This document shows positions 1-5,811 of a stretch of DNA of 6,595 bases, in pieces. Source of the DNA: an uncultured Duganella sp. (lineage in GTDB: Bacteria; Pseudomonadota; Gammaproteobacteria; Burkholderiales; Burkholderiaceae); the NCBI GenBank assembly GCA_946482635.1, contig CAMLSG010000256.1, positions 1 to 6,595 of the forward strand, written 5' to 3'. The position numbers were made by a program, and so were the translations under genes. How positions within the stretch are numbered: position 1 is the first letter of the stretch; every line of letters starts with the position of its first letter. The notes beneath the pieces are model-generated. The model was not told the origin of the DNA. It saw only the letters and a list, made by a program, of their open reading frames with translations, and did no database searches.

Positions 1-2
1 GC

Positions 3-275
3 GCAGGACTGAAGGTCGAGGATATCGGCCTGTGGGAATTGAATGAAGCCTTTGCTGTGCAGGTGCTGTACTGCGCCGACAAGCTTGGCATCCCGATGGA
101 CCGCCTCAACGTGAACGGCGGCGCCATCGCCGTTGGCCACCCCTATGGCGTCTCAGGCGCGCGCATGGTCGGCCACGCGCTGATCGAAGGCAAGCGACGT
201 GGCGCGAAATTTGTGGTGGTCACCATGTGCATCGGTGGCGGCCAGGGCGCGGCAGGCCTGTTCGAGGTGGTGTGA
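3..275 (+). CDS. Thiolase (acetyl-CoA acetyltransferase family), C-terminal part, cut by the window edge
   Basis: This is the last 90 residues of a thiolase, which cleaves a 3-ketoacyl-CoA with CoA to release acetyl-CoA (or runs the reverse condensation) in the cytoplasm. The frame is open from base 3 and its true start lies upstream. The C-terminal thiolase signatures are present in order: NEAFA (substrate-pocket Asn), [19 protein letters not shown] with the active-site His in GHP, and [10 protein letters not shown] with the second catalytic Cys. The nucleophilic Cys of the N-terminal half is outside the window. The stop TGA overlaps the next gene's ATG by one base, so the two are probably translationally coupled. 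Its place directly before an acyl-CoA dehydrogenase supports a degradative role rather than polyhydroxyalkanoate synthesis, but the chain-length preference cannot be read from this fragment. Confidence 0.95.
   Translation, partial: AGLKVEDIGLWELNEAFAVQVLYCADKLGIPMDRLNVNGGAIAVGHPYGVSGARMVGHALIEGKRRGAKFVVVTMCIGGGQGAAGLFEVV
264..270 (+). promoter_or_regulatory. Ribosome binding site for the acyl-CoA dehydrogenase, inside the thiolase gene
   Basis: GAGGTGG lies 4 bases before the ATG at 275 and inside the last thiolase codons. It supports that start over an in-frame ATG at 227, which would add 16 residues overlapping the thiolase and unlike the family N-terminus. Confidence 0.6.
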
Positions 276-2098
276 TGTCGTCCCGGCTGCTGAATCGCCG
301 CGATGTCGAATTCATGCTGTATGACTGGCTCGATGTCGAAGGGCTGGCCAGGCGTCCGCGCTTCGCCGACCATAGCCGCGAGACTTTCACGGCCGCCCTG
401 GACACCGCGGAGCAGATTGCGACGGACCTGTTCGCGCCGCACAACAAGCTGAGTGACCAGCGCGAGCCGCAGTTCGACGGCGAACGTGTGAGCGTGATCC
501 CGGAAGTGAAGCGCGCACTGGACGCTTTTTCGGCAGCGGGCCTGATGGCCGCCGGCCAGGACTACGCGCTGGGCGGCATGCAATTGCCGCTGACGGTGGA
601 AAAGGCGGTCACCGCCTACTTCACCGCCGCCAACATGGCGACGTCCAGCTACGCCTTCCTCACCATCGGCAACGCCAATACGTTGCTGAAATGCGCATCT
701 TCCGCACAGGTCGAGCACTTCGTGCGGCCGATGCTGGAAGGGCGCTGGTTCGGCACCATGTGCCTGAGCGAGCCGCAGGCCGGCTCCAGCCTGTCCGACA
801 TCACCACCCGCGCCGAACCGGACCCCGACGCCGAAGGCCAGTATCGCCTGACCGGCAACAAGATGTGGATCTCGGGCGGCGAACATGAACTGGCCGAGAA
901 CATCGTGCACCTGGTGCTGGCCAAGATTCCCGGCCCGGACGGCAAGCTGGTGCCAGGCGTGAAGGGCATTTCGCTCTTCATCGTCCCCAAAGTGCTCGAC
1001 AACGGCGAGCGCAACGACATCGCCCTGGCAGGCCTCAACCACAAGATGGGCAATCGCGGCACCACCAACTGCCTGCTGAACTTCGGCGAAGGGCGTCATC
1101 TTCCCGGCGGCCGCAGCGGCGCCATCGGCTACCTGGTGGGGCGTGAAGGCCAGGGCCTGTTCAACATGTTCCACATGATGAATGAAGCGCGCATCGGTGT
1201 CGGCCTTGCAGCGGCAGTACTGGGCTACACCGGCTACCTGCACGCGCTGGACTATGCCCGTGAACGTCCGCAGGGTCGGCATCCTGCTGCCAAAGACCCT
1301 TCGTCGCCGCAGCTTCCGATCATTGCCCACACTGACGTGCGCCGCATGCTGCTGGCGCAAAAAGCGTATGCAGAAGGCGCGCTTGGCCTGTGCCTATACA
1401 GCGCACGCCTGGTAGACGACGAACACACGGCAGAAACACCGGAAATCCGCCAGCGTGCCGGCCGCCTGCTGGAATTCCTGACGCCGATCACCAAGTCCTG
1501 GCCATCGCAATGGGGACTGGAAGCGAACAACCTGGCGATCCAGGTCCATGGCGGCTACGGCTACACCCGCGAGTACAACGTCGAACAGTTCTATCGCGAC
1601 AACCGCCTGAACCAGATCCACGAAGGCACGCACGGCATCCATGGCCTGGACCTGCTGGGCCGCAAGGCCAGCATCCATGACGGCGCGCTGCTCAGGACCA
1701 TGGGCAATGAAATCCGCGCCACGGTGCACGCGGCCCGCAATGCCGGCCGCGGCGCGGACGCGCGCCAACTGGTGGCGCACGCCAACGCACTGGACGCAGC
1801 CTGGCGCCGGGTTGAAGAAGTCACGCAGGCCCTGTATGCTGCCCCCGACCTTAACCAGACCCTGGCCAACGCCACGGTCTACCTGGAAGCGGTGGGACAT
1901 GTGGTGGTTGCCTGGATCTGGCTGCAGCAAGCCATGGCGGCCGTCGCCAGGCTGCCGGAAGGCGACAACTTCCGGCGCGGCAAACTGCAAGCCTGCCGCT
2001 ATTTCTACAAATGGGAGCTGCCCAAGATCCAGCCGCAGCTGGACCTGCTGGCCGCCCTCGATACGACCACGCTCGACATGCAGGACGCGTGGTTCTGA
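275..2098 (+). CDS. Acyl-CoA dehydrogenase, long DmdC-type subfamily
   Basis: This FAD enzyme of 607 residues would oxidise an acyl-CoA to the 2-enoyl-CoA and pass electrons to electron-transferring flavoprotein. At about 600 residues it is much longer than the usual ~380-400 and matches the subfamily with an extra N-terminal segment and a C-terminal domain, which includes DmdC (3-methylmercaptopropionyl-CoA dehydrogenase). Residues 1-40 (with RRDVEFMLYDWLD) resemble that N-terminal extension. The first family signature, MCLSEPQAGSSLSD, is at 162-175, followed by TGNKMWISGGEH at 193-204. The second signature runs from QVHGGYGYTREY (423-434) to FYRDNRLNQIHEGT (439-452), and Glu450 aligns with the catalytic base of medium-chain acyl-CoA dehydrogenase. 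Residues from about 465 form the extra C-terminal domain. Automated pipelines may call it DmdC, but nothing shows a sulfur substrate. The start at 275 overlaps the thiolase stop by one base and has a ribosome binding site. Confidence 0.95.
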   Translation: MSSRLLNRRDVEFMLYDWLDVEGLARRPRFADHSRETFTAALDTAEQIATDLFAPHNKLSDQREPQFDGERVSVIPEVKRALDAFSAAGLMAAGQDYALGGMQLPLTVEKAVTAYFTAANMATSSYAFLTIGNANTLLKCASSAQVEHFVRPMLEGRWFGTMCLSEPQAGSSLSDITTRAEPDPDAEGQYRLTGNKMWISGGEHELAENIVHLVLAKIPGPDGKLVPGVKGISLFIVPKVLDNGERNDIALAGLNHKMGNRGTTNCLLNFGEGRHLPGGRSGAIGYLVGREGQGLFNMFHMMNEARIGVGLAAAVLGYTGYLHALDYARERPQGRHPAAKDPSSPQLPIIAHTDVRRMLLAQKAYAEGALGLCLYSARLVDDEHTAETPEIRQRAGRLLEFLTPITKSWPSQWGLEANNLAIQVHGGYGYTREYNVEQFYRDNRLNQIHEGTHGIHGLDLLGRKASIHDGALLRTMGNEIRATVHAARNAGRGADARQLVAHANALDAAWRRVEEVTQALYAAPDLNQTLANATVYLEAVGHVVVAWIWLQQAMAAVARLPEGDNFRRGKLQACRYFYKWELPKIQPQLDLLAALDTTTLDMQDAWF

Positions 2099-2102
2099 GG
2101 AG
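2097..2102 (+). promoter_or_regulatory. Ribosome binding site for the Dabb protein
   Basis: GAGGAG overlaps the dehydrogenase stop codon (TGA at 2096-2098) and sits 6 bases before the ATG at 2109. It is the strongest such site in the operon and fixes the start of this small gene. Confidence 0.7.
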
Positions 2103-2108
2103 TAGCGA

Positions 2109-2411
2109 ATGATCAAGCACATCGTCATGTGGAAGCTGAAAGAGCAAGCCGAAGGCGCCAGCCGCGCCGCCAACGCCGCAAAAATGAAGGAGCAGCTGCT
2201 GGCTTGCGCCGGCATCGTCCCCGGCATCCTGAAACTGGAAGTGGGCATTGCCGAGCCCGGGCTGGAAGCCACCTACGACGTCGTGCTGTATTCCGAATTC
2301 GAAAGCAAGGAGGCGCTCGACGCTTACCAGTCGCACCCGCAGCACCAGGCACTTAAACCATTTTTCAGCGCTGTGCGCGACGCGCGCCAGTGCATGGACT
2401 ACACAATATAA
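2109..2411 (+). CDS. Dabb (stress-responsive A/B barrel) domain protein
   Basis: A 100-residue single-domain protein with the dimeric alpha/beta-barrel (Dabb) pattern. It starts with the family strand IKHIVMWKL (2-10), continues through a helix (about 17-33) and strand LKLEVGI, then YDVVLYSEFESKEALDAYQSHPQHQAL (split here as YDVVLYSEF at 56-64 and DAYQSHPQHQ at 71-80). The family is a dimeric fold with varied or unknown roles. A plant member, olivetolic acid cyclase, is a true enzyme whose Tyr72 and His78 correspond, in my by-eye alignment, to Tyr73 and His79 here, and its His5 to His4. These residues are common across the family, so they do not prove catalysis. Gaps of 10 bases on both sides place it firmly inside the catabolic operon, where it may assist or act on a pathway intermediate (inference). 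Confidence 0.9.
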   Translation: MIKHIVMWKLKEQAEGASRAANAAKMKEQLLACAGIVPGILKLEVGIAEPGLEATYDVVLYSEFESKEALDAYQSHPQHQALKPFFSAVRDARQCMDYTI

Positions 2412-2415
2412 GGAC
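2410..2415 (+). promoter_or_regulatory. Ribosome binding site for the first SDR
   Basis: AAGGAC overlaps the Dabb stop codon and lies 6 bases before the ATG at 2422. It supports this start over in-frame upstream ATGs such as 2248, which would translate through most of the Dabb gene in another frame. Confidence 0.6.
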
Positions 2416-2421
2416 TCGACC

Positions 2422-3207
2422 ATGCGAACTACCCAGGAACTCTTCGACCTCAAAGGCAAAACCGCACTCGTCACCGGCGGCTCGCGCGGCCTTGGCCTGC
2501 AAATGGCGTTGGCACTGGGCGAACTGGGCGCCAAAGTGGTGGTCAGCTCGCGCAAGCAGGCCGACCTGGACGAAGCGGTCGCCGTGCTGAAGGAAAACGG
2601 CGTCGAGGCATTTGCCATCGCCGCCGACCTGGGCAAGGAAGCATCGATTGACCCGCTGGTGGACGCCGCGCTGGACGCGCTGGGCGGCCATATCGACATC
2701 CTGGTCAATAACGCGGGCGCCACCTGGGGCGCGCCGGCGGAAGACTATCCGCTGGAGGCGTGGGACAAGGTGATGAACCTGAACGTGCGTAGCATCTTCC
2801 TGCTGTCGCAGGCGGTGGGCAAGCGCTCCATGATTCCGCGCCGTTCCGGCCGCATTATCAATATCGCATCCATTGCCGGCCTGGCCGGCAATGGCCCTGG
2901 CACCATGAAGACCGTCGCTTACAATACGTCCAAGGCGGCCTTGATCAACTTTACCCGCGCGCTGGCAGGCGAGTGGGGCGAGTACGGCATCAACGTCAAC
3001 GCGCTGGCGCCGGGCTTTTTCCCGTCGAAACTGAGCGCGGGCGTGATCAAGGCCATGGGTGAAGACAAGCTGGCGGCGGCTGCGCCGCTGCAGCGCCTGG
3101 GCGGCGACGAGGACTTGAAGGGCGCGGTAGCGCTGTTCGCCTCCGAGGCCGGCCGGCACATTACCGGCCAGGTCCTGGCAGTAGATGGCGGGGTCTCGGC
3201 GGTCTAA
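2422..3207 (+). CDS. SDR family oxidoreductase (classical type), probably NADP(H)-preferring
   Basis: A 261-residue classical short-chain dehydrogenase/reductase, which interconverts an alcohol and a ketone using a nicotinamide cofactor. The Rossmann motif TGGSRGLG is at 18-25 and NNAG at 96-99. The active-site tetrad reads Asn121, Ser150, Tyr167 and Lys171 (YNTSK). Strand 2 ends in VVVSSRK, and Arg44 is the type of residue that favours NADP(H). The C-terminal end AVDGG is usual for the family. The overall look is that of gluconate 5-dehydrogenase or 3-oxoacyl-reductase-like enzymes, which are common in catabolic clusters, so a 3-hydroxyacyl-CoA/3-ketoacyl-CoA step is plausible but not shown. 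The start MRTTQELFDLKGKTALVTGG gives the normal short lead into strand 1. It is 10 bases after the Dabb gene and 9 before the MDR gene. Confidence 0.93.
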   Translation: MRTTQELFDLKGKTALVTGGSRGLGLQMALALGELGAKVVVSSRKQADLDEAVAVLKENGVEAFAIAADLGKEASIDPLVDAALDALGGHIDILVNNAGATWGAPAEDYPLEAWDKVMNLNVRSIFLLSQAVGKRSMIPRRSGRIINIASIAGLAGNGPGTMKTVAYNTSKAALINFTRALAGEWGEYGINVNALAPGFFPSKLSAGVIKAMGEDKLAAAAPLQRLGGDEDLKGAVALFASEAGRHITGQVLAVDGGVSAV

Positions 3208-3211
3208 GGAG
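3206..3211 (+). promoter_or_regulatory. Ribosome binding site for the MDR reductase
   Basis: AAGGAG overlaps the SDR stop codon (TAA at 3205-3207) and is 5 bases before the ATG at 3217. Confidence 0.65.
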
Positions 3212-3216
3212 TTTGC

Positions 3217-4215
3217 ATGTCCAAGTATCATCGCATCGTGCTGGCATCGCGCCCGCGCGGCGCCGTCGTGCCGGAAAATTTCCGGCTTGAAGAAGTAGAA
3301 GTACCGGCGCTGGCCGTGGGCCAGCTTCTGGTGCGCAACCATTACCTGTCGCTCGATCCCTACATGCGCGGCCGCATGAGCGAAGCGAAAAGCTACGCCG
3401 CGCCGCAGCCGCTGGACCAGACCATGATCGGCGGCACCGTGGGCGAAGTGGTCGAATCGCGCAATGCCCATTTCGCGGTGGGCGAGTTCGTCGCAGGCAT
3501 GTTCGGCTGGGCCGAGATGGGCGTGTCCGACGGCGCCGATTTGCGCAAGGTAGATACGAGGGTGATCCCGGCCTCCGCCCACCTCGGCGCGGTCGGCATG
3601 CCGGGCATGACGGCCTGGTACGGCATGCATGAAATCCTGCGCCCCAAATTGGGCGAGACCGTGGTGGTGTCGGCCGCCAGCGGCGCGGTGGGCAGCGCAG
3701 TGGGCCAGTTGGCCAGGCTGGCGGGATGCCGTGCGGTCGGCATTGCCGGCGGCAAGGCCAAATGCGATTACGTGGTCAATGAACTGGGTTTCGACGCCTG
3801 CGTCGACTACAAGGCCGGCAACCTGAAGGCCGACCTGGCCGCTGCCACCCCGGACGGCATTGATGCCATTTTCGAGAATGTCGGCGGCGAAGTCTTCGAC
3901 ACCGCGCTGGGGCGCACCAATGCCTTCGCGCGCGTCGCGCTGTGCGGCCTGCTGGCCGGCTACACCGGCGCCGAGATCCCGATCCGCAACGCCAAGAAGC
4001 TGCTCCTGAGCCGCATCACCCTGCGCGGCTTCATCGTCACCGAACATATGGATATGTGGCCGCAAGGCTTATCCGAGATGGGCAGGCTGGTCGCATCGGG
4101 CCAGATCAAATACCGTGAAACGATTTCGCAGGGCCTGGCCTCCGCGCCGCAAGCCCTTATCGGCCTGCTGCAAGGCCACAACTTCGGCAAACAACTTGTG
4201 AAACTTACCCCATGA
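3217..4215 (+). CDS. NADPH-dependent MDR oxidoreductase, CurA / prostaglandin reductase-like
   Basis: A 332-residue zinc-free medium-chain reductase that would reduce an activated carbon-carbon double bond (alpha,beta-unsaturated ketone or aldehyde) with NADPH in the cytoplasm. It closely resembles Escherichia coli CurA (YncB, curcumin reductase) from memory: LASRPRGAVVPENFRLEE at 9-26, LSLDPYMRGRMS at 44-55, GMPGMTAWYG at 127-136, the cofactor motif AASGAVGSAVGQ at 153-164, GIAGGKAKC at 175-183, ENVGGEVFD at 220-228 and the C-terminal IGLLQGHNFGKQLVKL. Lys182 and Tyr198 match the positions that contact the NADPH phosphate in prostaglandin reductase 1. The zinc ligands of alcohol dehydrogenases are absent, as expected. 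In this operon it may saturate a double bond that ordinary beta-oxidation cannot handle, or detoxify a reactive enone (inference). Its stop overlaps the next start by 4 bases. Confidence 0.93.
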   Translation: MSKYHRIVLASRPRGAVVPENFRLEEVEVPALAVGQLLVRNHYLSLDPYMRGRMSEAKSYAAPQPLDQTMIGGTVGEVVESRNAHFAVGEFVAGMFGWAEMGVSDGADLRKVDTRVIPASAHLGAVGMPGMTAWYGMHEILRPKLGETVVVSAASGAVGSAVGQLARLAGCRAVGIAGGKAKCDYVVNELGFDACVDYKAGNLKADLAAATPDGIDAIFENVGGEVFDTALGRTNAFARVALCGLLAGYTGAEIPIRNAKKLLLSRITLRGFIVTEHMDMWPQGLSEMGRLVASGQIKYRETISQGLASAPQALIGLLQGHNFGKQLVKLTP

Positions 4216-5108
4216 AAAACTTCCAAGGCAAGGTTGCAGTAATCACCGGTGGCGCCAGCGGCTTCGGCCGCGAGTTCGCGCTCAAGGCCCACTCGCTCGG
4301 CATGAAATTGGTGCTGGCAGACGTGCAGCAGGACGCGCTTGACGCCACCGCGGCAGAGTTGCGCGGCATGGGCGCGCAGGTCGTGGCCGTTCGCTGCGAC
4401 GTGCGCAAGTCGGCTGAGGTGCAGGCACTGGCCGATGCGGCGATGCGCGAGTTCGGTGCTGTGCACCTTGTCTTCAATAATGCAGGCGTCGGTTTCGGCG
4501 GCCTGTTGTGGGAAGCGACAGAAGCCGATTGGGACTGGGTGATGGGGGTGAACGTCTCGGGCGTGATCCACGGCGTGCGCATCTTTACCCCGTTGATGCT
4601 GGAATGCGCCAAGGGCGACCCGGATTACGAAGGCCACATCGTCAATACATCCTCGATGGCGGGCGTGCTTTGCCCGCCGGTGATGGGCGTCTACAACGTC
4701 TCCAAGCATGCCGTGGTCGCGCTGACGGAAAGCCTGTATCACGACCTGTCGCTGGTGGAAGCGCCGATCGGTGCTTCCGTGCTGTGCCCATTCTTCGTCC
4801 CGACCGGCATCCACCAGTCGCACCGCAACCGCCCCGGCGACACGCCAATGGAAGGCAAGCCGACCGCCAGCCAGATGGCGGCGCAAGCCATGGTGACCAA
4901 GGCCGTCACCTCCGGCAAGGTATCGGCGCACGACGTGGCGGAGCTCACGTTCGCCGCCATCGCCGACGACAAGTTCTACATTTTCACGCATCCGCAAGCG
5001 CTGGACGGCGTGGCGCAGCGGGCCCGCGACATGGTGTCCCAGCACAACCCGGCCGACCCGTATGAGGCCACGCCGCAAGTTCGTGAGGCCCTGCGCGCCA
5101 TGTTGTGA
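4212..5108 (+). CDS. SDR family oxidoreductase (classical type) with longer C-terminus, probably NAD(H)-preferring
   Basis: A 298-residue short-chain dehydrogenase. TGGASGFG is at 12-19 and NNAG at 89-92. The catalytic residues are Asn114, Ser148, Tyr161 and Lys165 (YNVSK). Asp37 at the end of strand 2 (LVLADVQQ) is the type of residue that binds the adenosine ribose of NAD(H), in contrast to the other SDR in this operon. It is about 40 residues longer than the minimal fold. The part after about 200 (HQSHRNRPGD onward) replaces the usual short substrate loop and C-terminus and ends with FYIFTHPQ and a helical tail, as in many SDRs acting on bulky or lipid-like substrates (family knowledge; the substrate is unknown). 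Its ATG overlaps the MDR stop as ATGA and has no clear Shine-Dalgarno, so it probably depends on re-initiation. Confidence 0.93.
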   Translation: MKNFQGKVAVITGGASGFGREFALKAHSLGMKLVLADVQQDALDATAAELRGMGAQVVAVRCDVRKSAEVQALADAAMREFGAVHLVFNNAGVGFGGLLWEATEADWDWVMGVNVSGVIHGVRIFTPLMLECAKGDPDYEGHIVNTSSMAGVLCPPVMGVYNVSKHAVVALTESLYHDLSLVEAPIGASVLCPFFVPTGIHQSHRNRPGDTPMEGKPTASQMAAQAMVTKAVTSGKVSAHDVAELTFAAIADDKFYIFTHPQALDGVAQRARDMVSQHNPADPYEATPQVREALRAML

Positions 5109-5111
5109 GAG
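5107..5111 (+). promoter_or_regulatory. Possible ribosome binding site for the GNAT gene
   Basis: GAGAG begins inside the SDR stop codon. It is 10 bases before the ATG at 5122 but only 1 base before the ATG at 5113, so it favours the later start. The match is weak. Confidence 0.35.
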
Positions 5112-5121
5112 AATGCGCGGC

Positions 5122-5544
5122 ATGACGACAACACTCCGCTTTGGCGACTGGGCCGCCATGCAGGCCGACGCAAAACCGATCCGCATGGAAGTCTTTGTGC
5201 AGGAACAGAACGTGCCTGCCGACCTGGAAATGGACGACAGGGATGCCGTCTGCCTGCACGCGGTGGCCTACGACGCAGCCGGCAAGCCGCTCGGCACCGG
5301 GCGCCTGCTGCCTGACGGGCATATCGGCCGGATGGCCGTGCTGCGCAGCGCGCGCGGTGCGGGCGTCGGCGGCGCCATCCTCAAAGGCTTGATGGAAAAG
5401 GCCCGTGAGCGGGGCGACGACAAGGTTGTCCTCAGCGCCCAGACCCACGCGGCGGAGTTTTACCTGGCCCATGGTTTCGCCATGGCCGGTGATGTCTTCT
5501 ACGAAGCGGGCATTCCCCACATCGAAATGCACTACGAATTCTAG
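5122..5544 (+). CDS. GNAT family N-acetyltransferase, ElaA-like
   Basis: A 140-residue protein that would transfer an acetyl group from acetyl-CoA to an amine; the natural acceptor of this family is not known to me. The N-terminal half has IRMEVFVQEQNVP (20-32), matching the LR..VFVVEQ.CP segment of Escherichia coli ElaA. The acetyl-CoA loop is IGRMAVLRSARGAGVGGAIL (68-87), with the R/GxGxG-type turn at about 79-84. AQTHAAEFYLAHGF (106-119) and GIPHIEMHYEF at the end also follow ElaA. Two in-frame ATGs are available, 5113 and 5122. I prefer 5122 because of ribosome-site spacing, though 5113 would only add three residues. It lies 13 bases after the second SDR and 9 before the exported protein, so it is likely co-transcribed, but no direct link to the catabolic genes is evident. 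Confidence 0.9.
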   Translation: MTTTLRFGDWAAMQADAKPIRMEVFVQEQNVPADLEMDDRDAVCLHAVAYDAAGKPLGTGRLLPDGHIGRMAVLRSARGAGVGGAILKGLMEKARERGDDKVVLSAQTHAAEFYLAHGFAMAGDVFYEAGIPHIEMHYEF

Positions 5545-5547
5545 GAG
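5543..5547 (+). promoter_or_regulatory. Ribosome binding site for the small exported protein
   Basis: AGGAG overlaps the GNAT stop TAG and sits 6 bases before the ATG at 5554. It would abut the alternative TTG at 5548, so the ATG is the likely start. Confidence 0.65.
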
Positions 5548-5553
5548 TTGAAA

Positions 5554-5811
5554 ATGAAACGTTCGATCATCGCGCTCGGTGTTTGCGCAGTGTTTGGCGC
5601 GGGCTTCCTCGCCGGTTCCATCAGCCCGATCCAGGTGGCCCAGGCCCAGGTTGGCGGCGCGGGCATGCCATGGCCGGCAGCCGCCGCGGCCCCCGCCACG
5701 GCTAACGGCCCGACCCATTTCTATGCCATCGATACCGGCACCCGCACCCTGATCTCCTGCAGCCGCCAGGGCAAGGAAAAACCTTCCTGCGTGCGCGAGC
5801 AGCTTCCTTAA
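5554..5811 (+). CDS. Small exported or membrane-anchored protein of unknown function
   Basis: I do not recognise this 85-residue protein. It has a convincing export signal: a basic start (MKR), a hydrophobic core at about 5-24 (IIALGVCAVFGAGFLAGS) and a likely signal peptidase I site after Ala31 (VAQA before QV). If cleaved, about 54 residues reach the periplasm; if not, the segment could be a membrane anchor. The mature part opens with a Gly/Ala/Pro-rich low-complexity stretch (34-52) and ends in a more structured piece, THFYAIDTGTRTLISCSRQG onward, with two cysteines (69 and 79) that could form a disulfide. The tail resembles a strand-turn-strand with a charged loop, but no known domain is visible. 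It follows the GNAT gene by 9 bases and is the last + strand gene; its stop codon overlaps that of the opposing NRDE gene. Confidence 0.8.
   Translation: MKRSIIALGVCAVFGAGFLAGSISPIQVAQAQVGGAGMPWPAAAAAPATANGPTHFYAIDTGTRTLISCSRQGKEKPSCVREQLP

Noticed and set aside
227..274. An upstream ATG extending the acyl-CoA dehydrogenase by 16 residues
   Set aside because: The extra Arg/Gly-rich residues come from out-of-frame thiolase sequence. The ATG at 275 has a ribosome site and the classic stop-start overlap.
143..1360. A 405-codon open frame on the - strand opposite the thiolase and acyl-CoA dehydrogenase
   Set aside because: No domain or ribosome site supports it, and it mirrors a conserved dehydrogenase. 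It is a codon-bias shadow.
2248..2421. An upstream ATG extending the first SDR by 58 residues
   Set aside because: The extension lies wholly over the Dabb gene and does not resemble SDR sequence. The ATG at 2422 has a ribosome site and the normal distance to the cofactor motif.
2365..4065. A 566-codon open frame on the - strand opposite the first SDR and the MDR gene
   Set aside because: Its translation is rich in His, Ala, Arg and Gln with no recognisable domain, and the opposite strand carries two clearly conserved enzymes. Long antisense frames are common in GC-rich DNA.
5062..5121. Upstream ATGs at 5062 and 5113 for the GNAT gene
   Set aside because: 5062 would overlap the SDR with Arg/Cys-rich shadow residues. 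5113 leaves almost no space after GAGAG, though it cannot be fully excluded.
3960..5186. A 408-codon open frame on the - strand opposite the second SDR
   Set aside because: Composition is that of an antisense shadow, with no conserved motifs; the + strand has complete SDR active-site residues.
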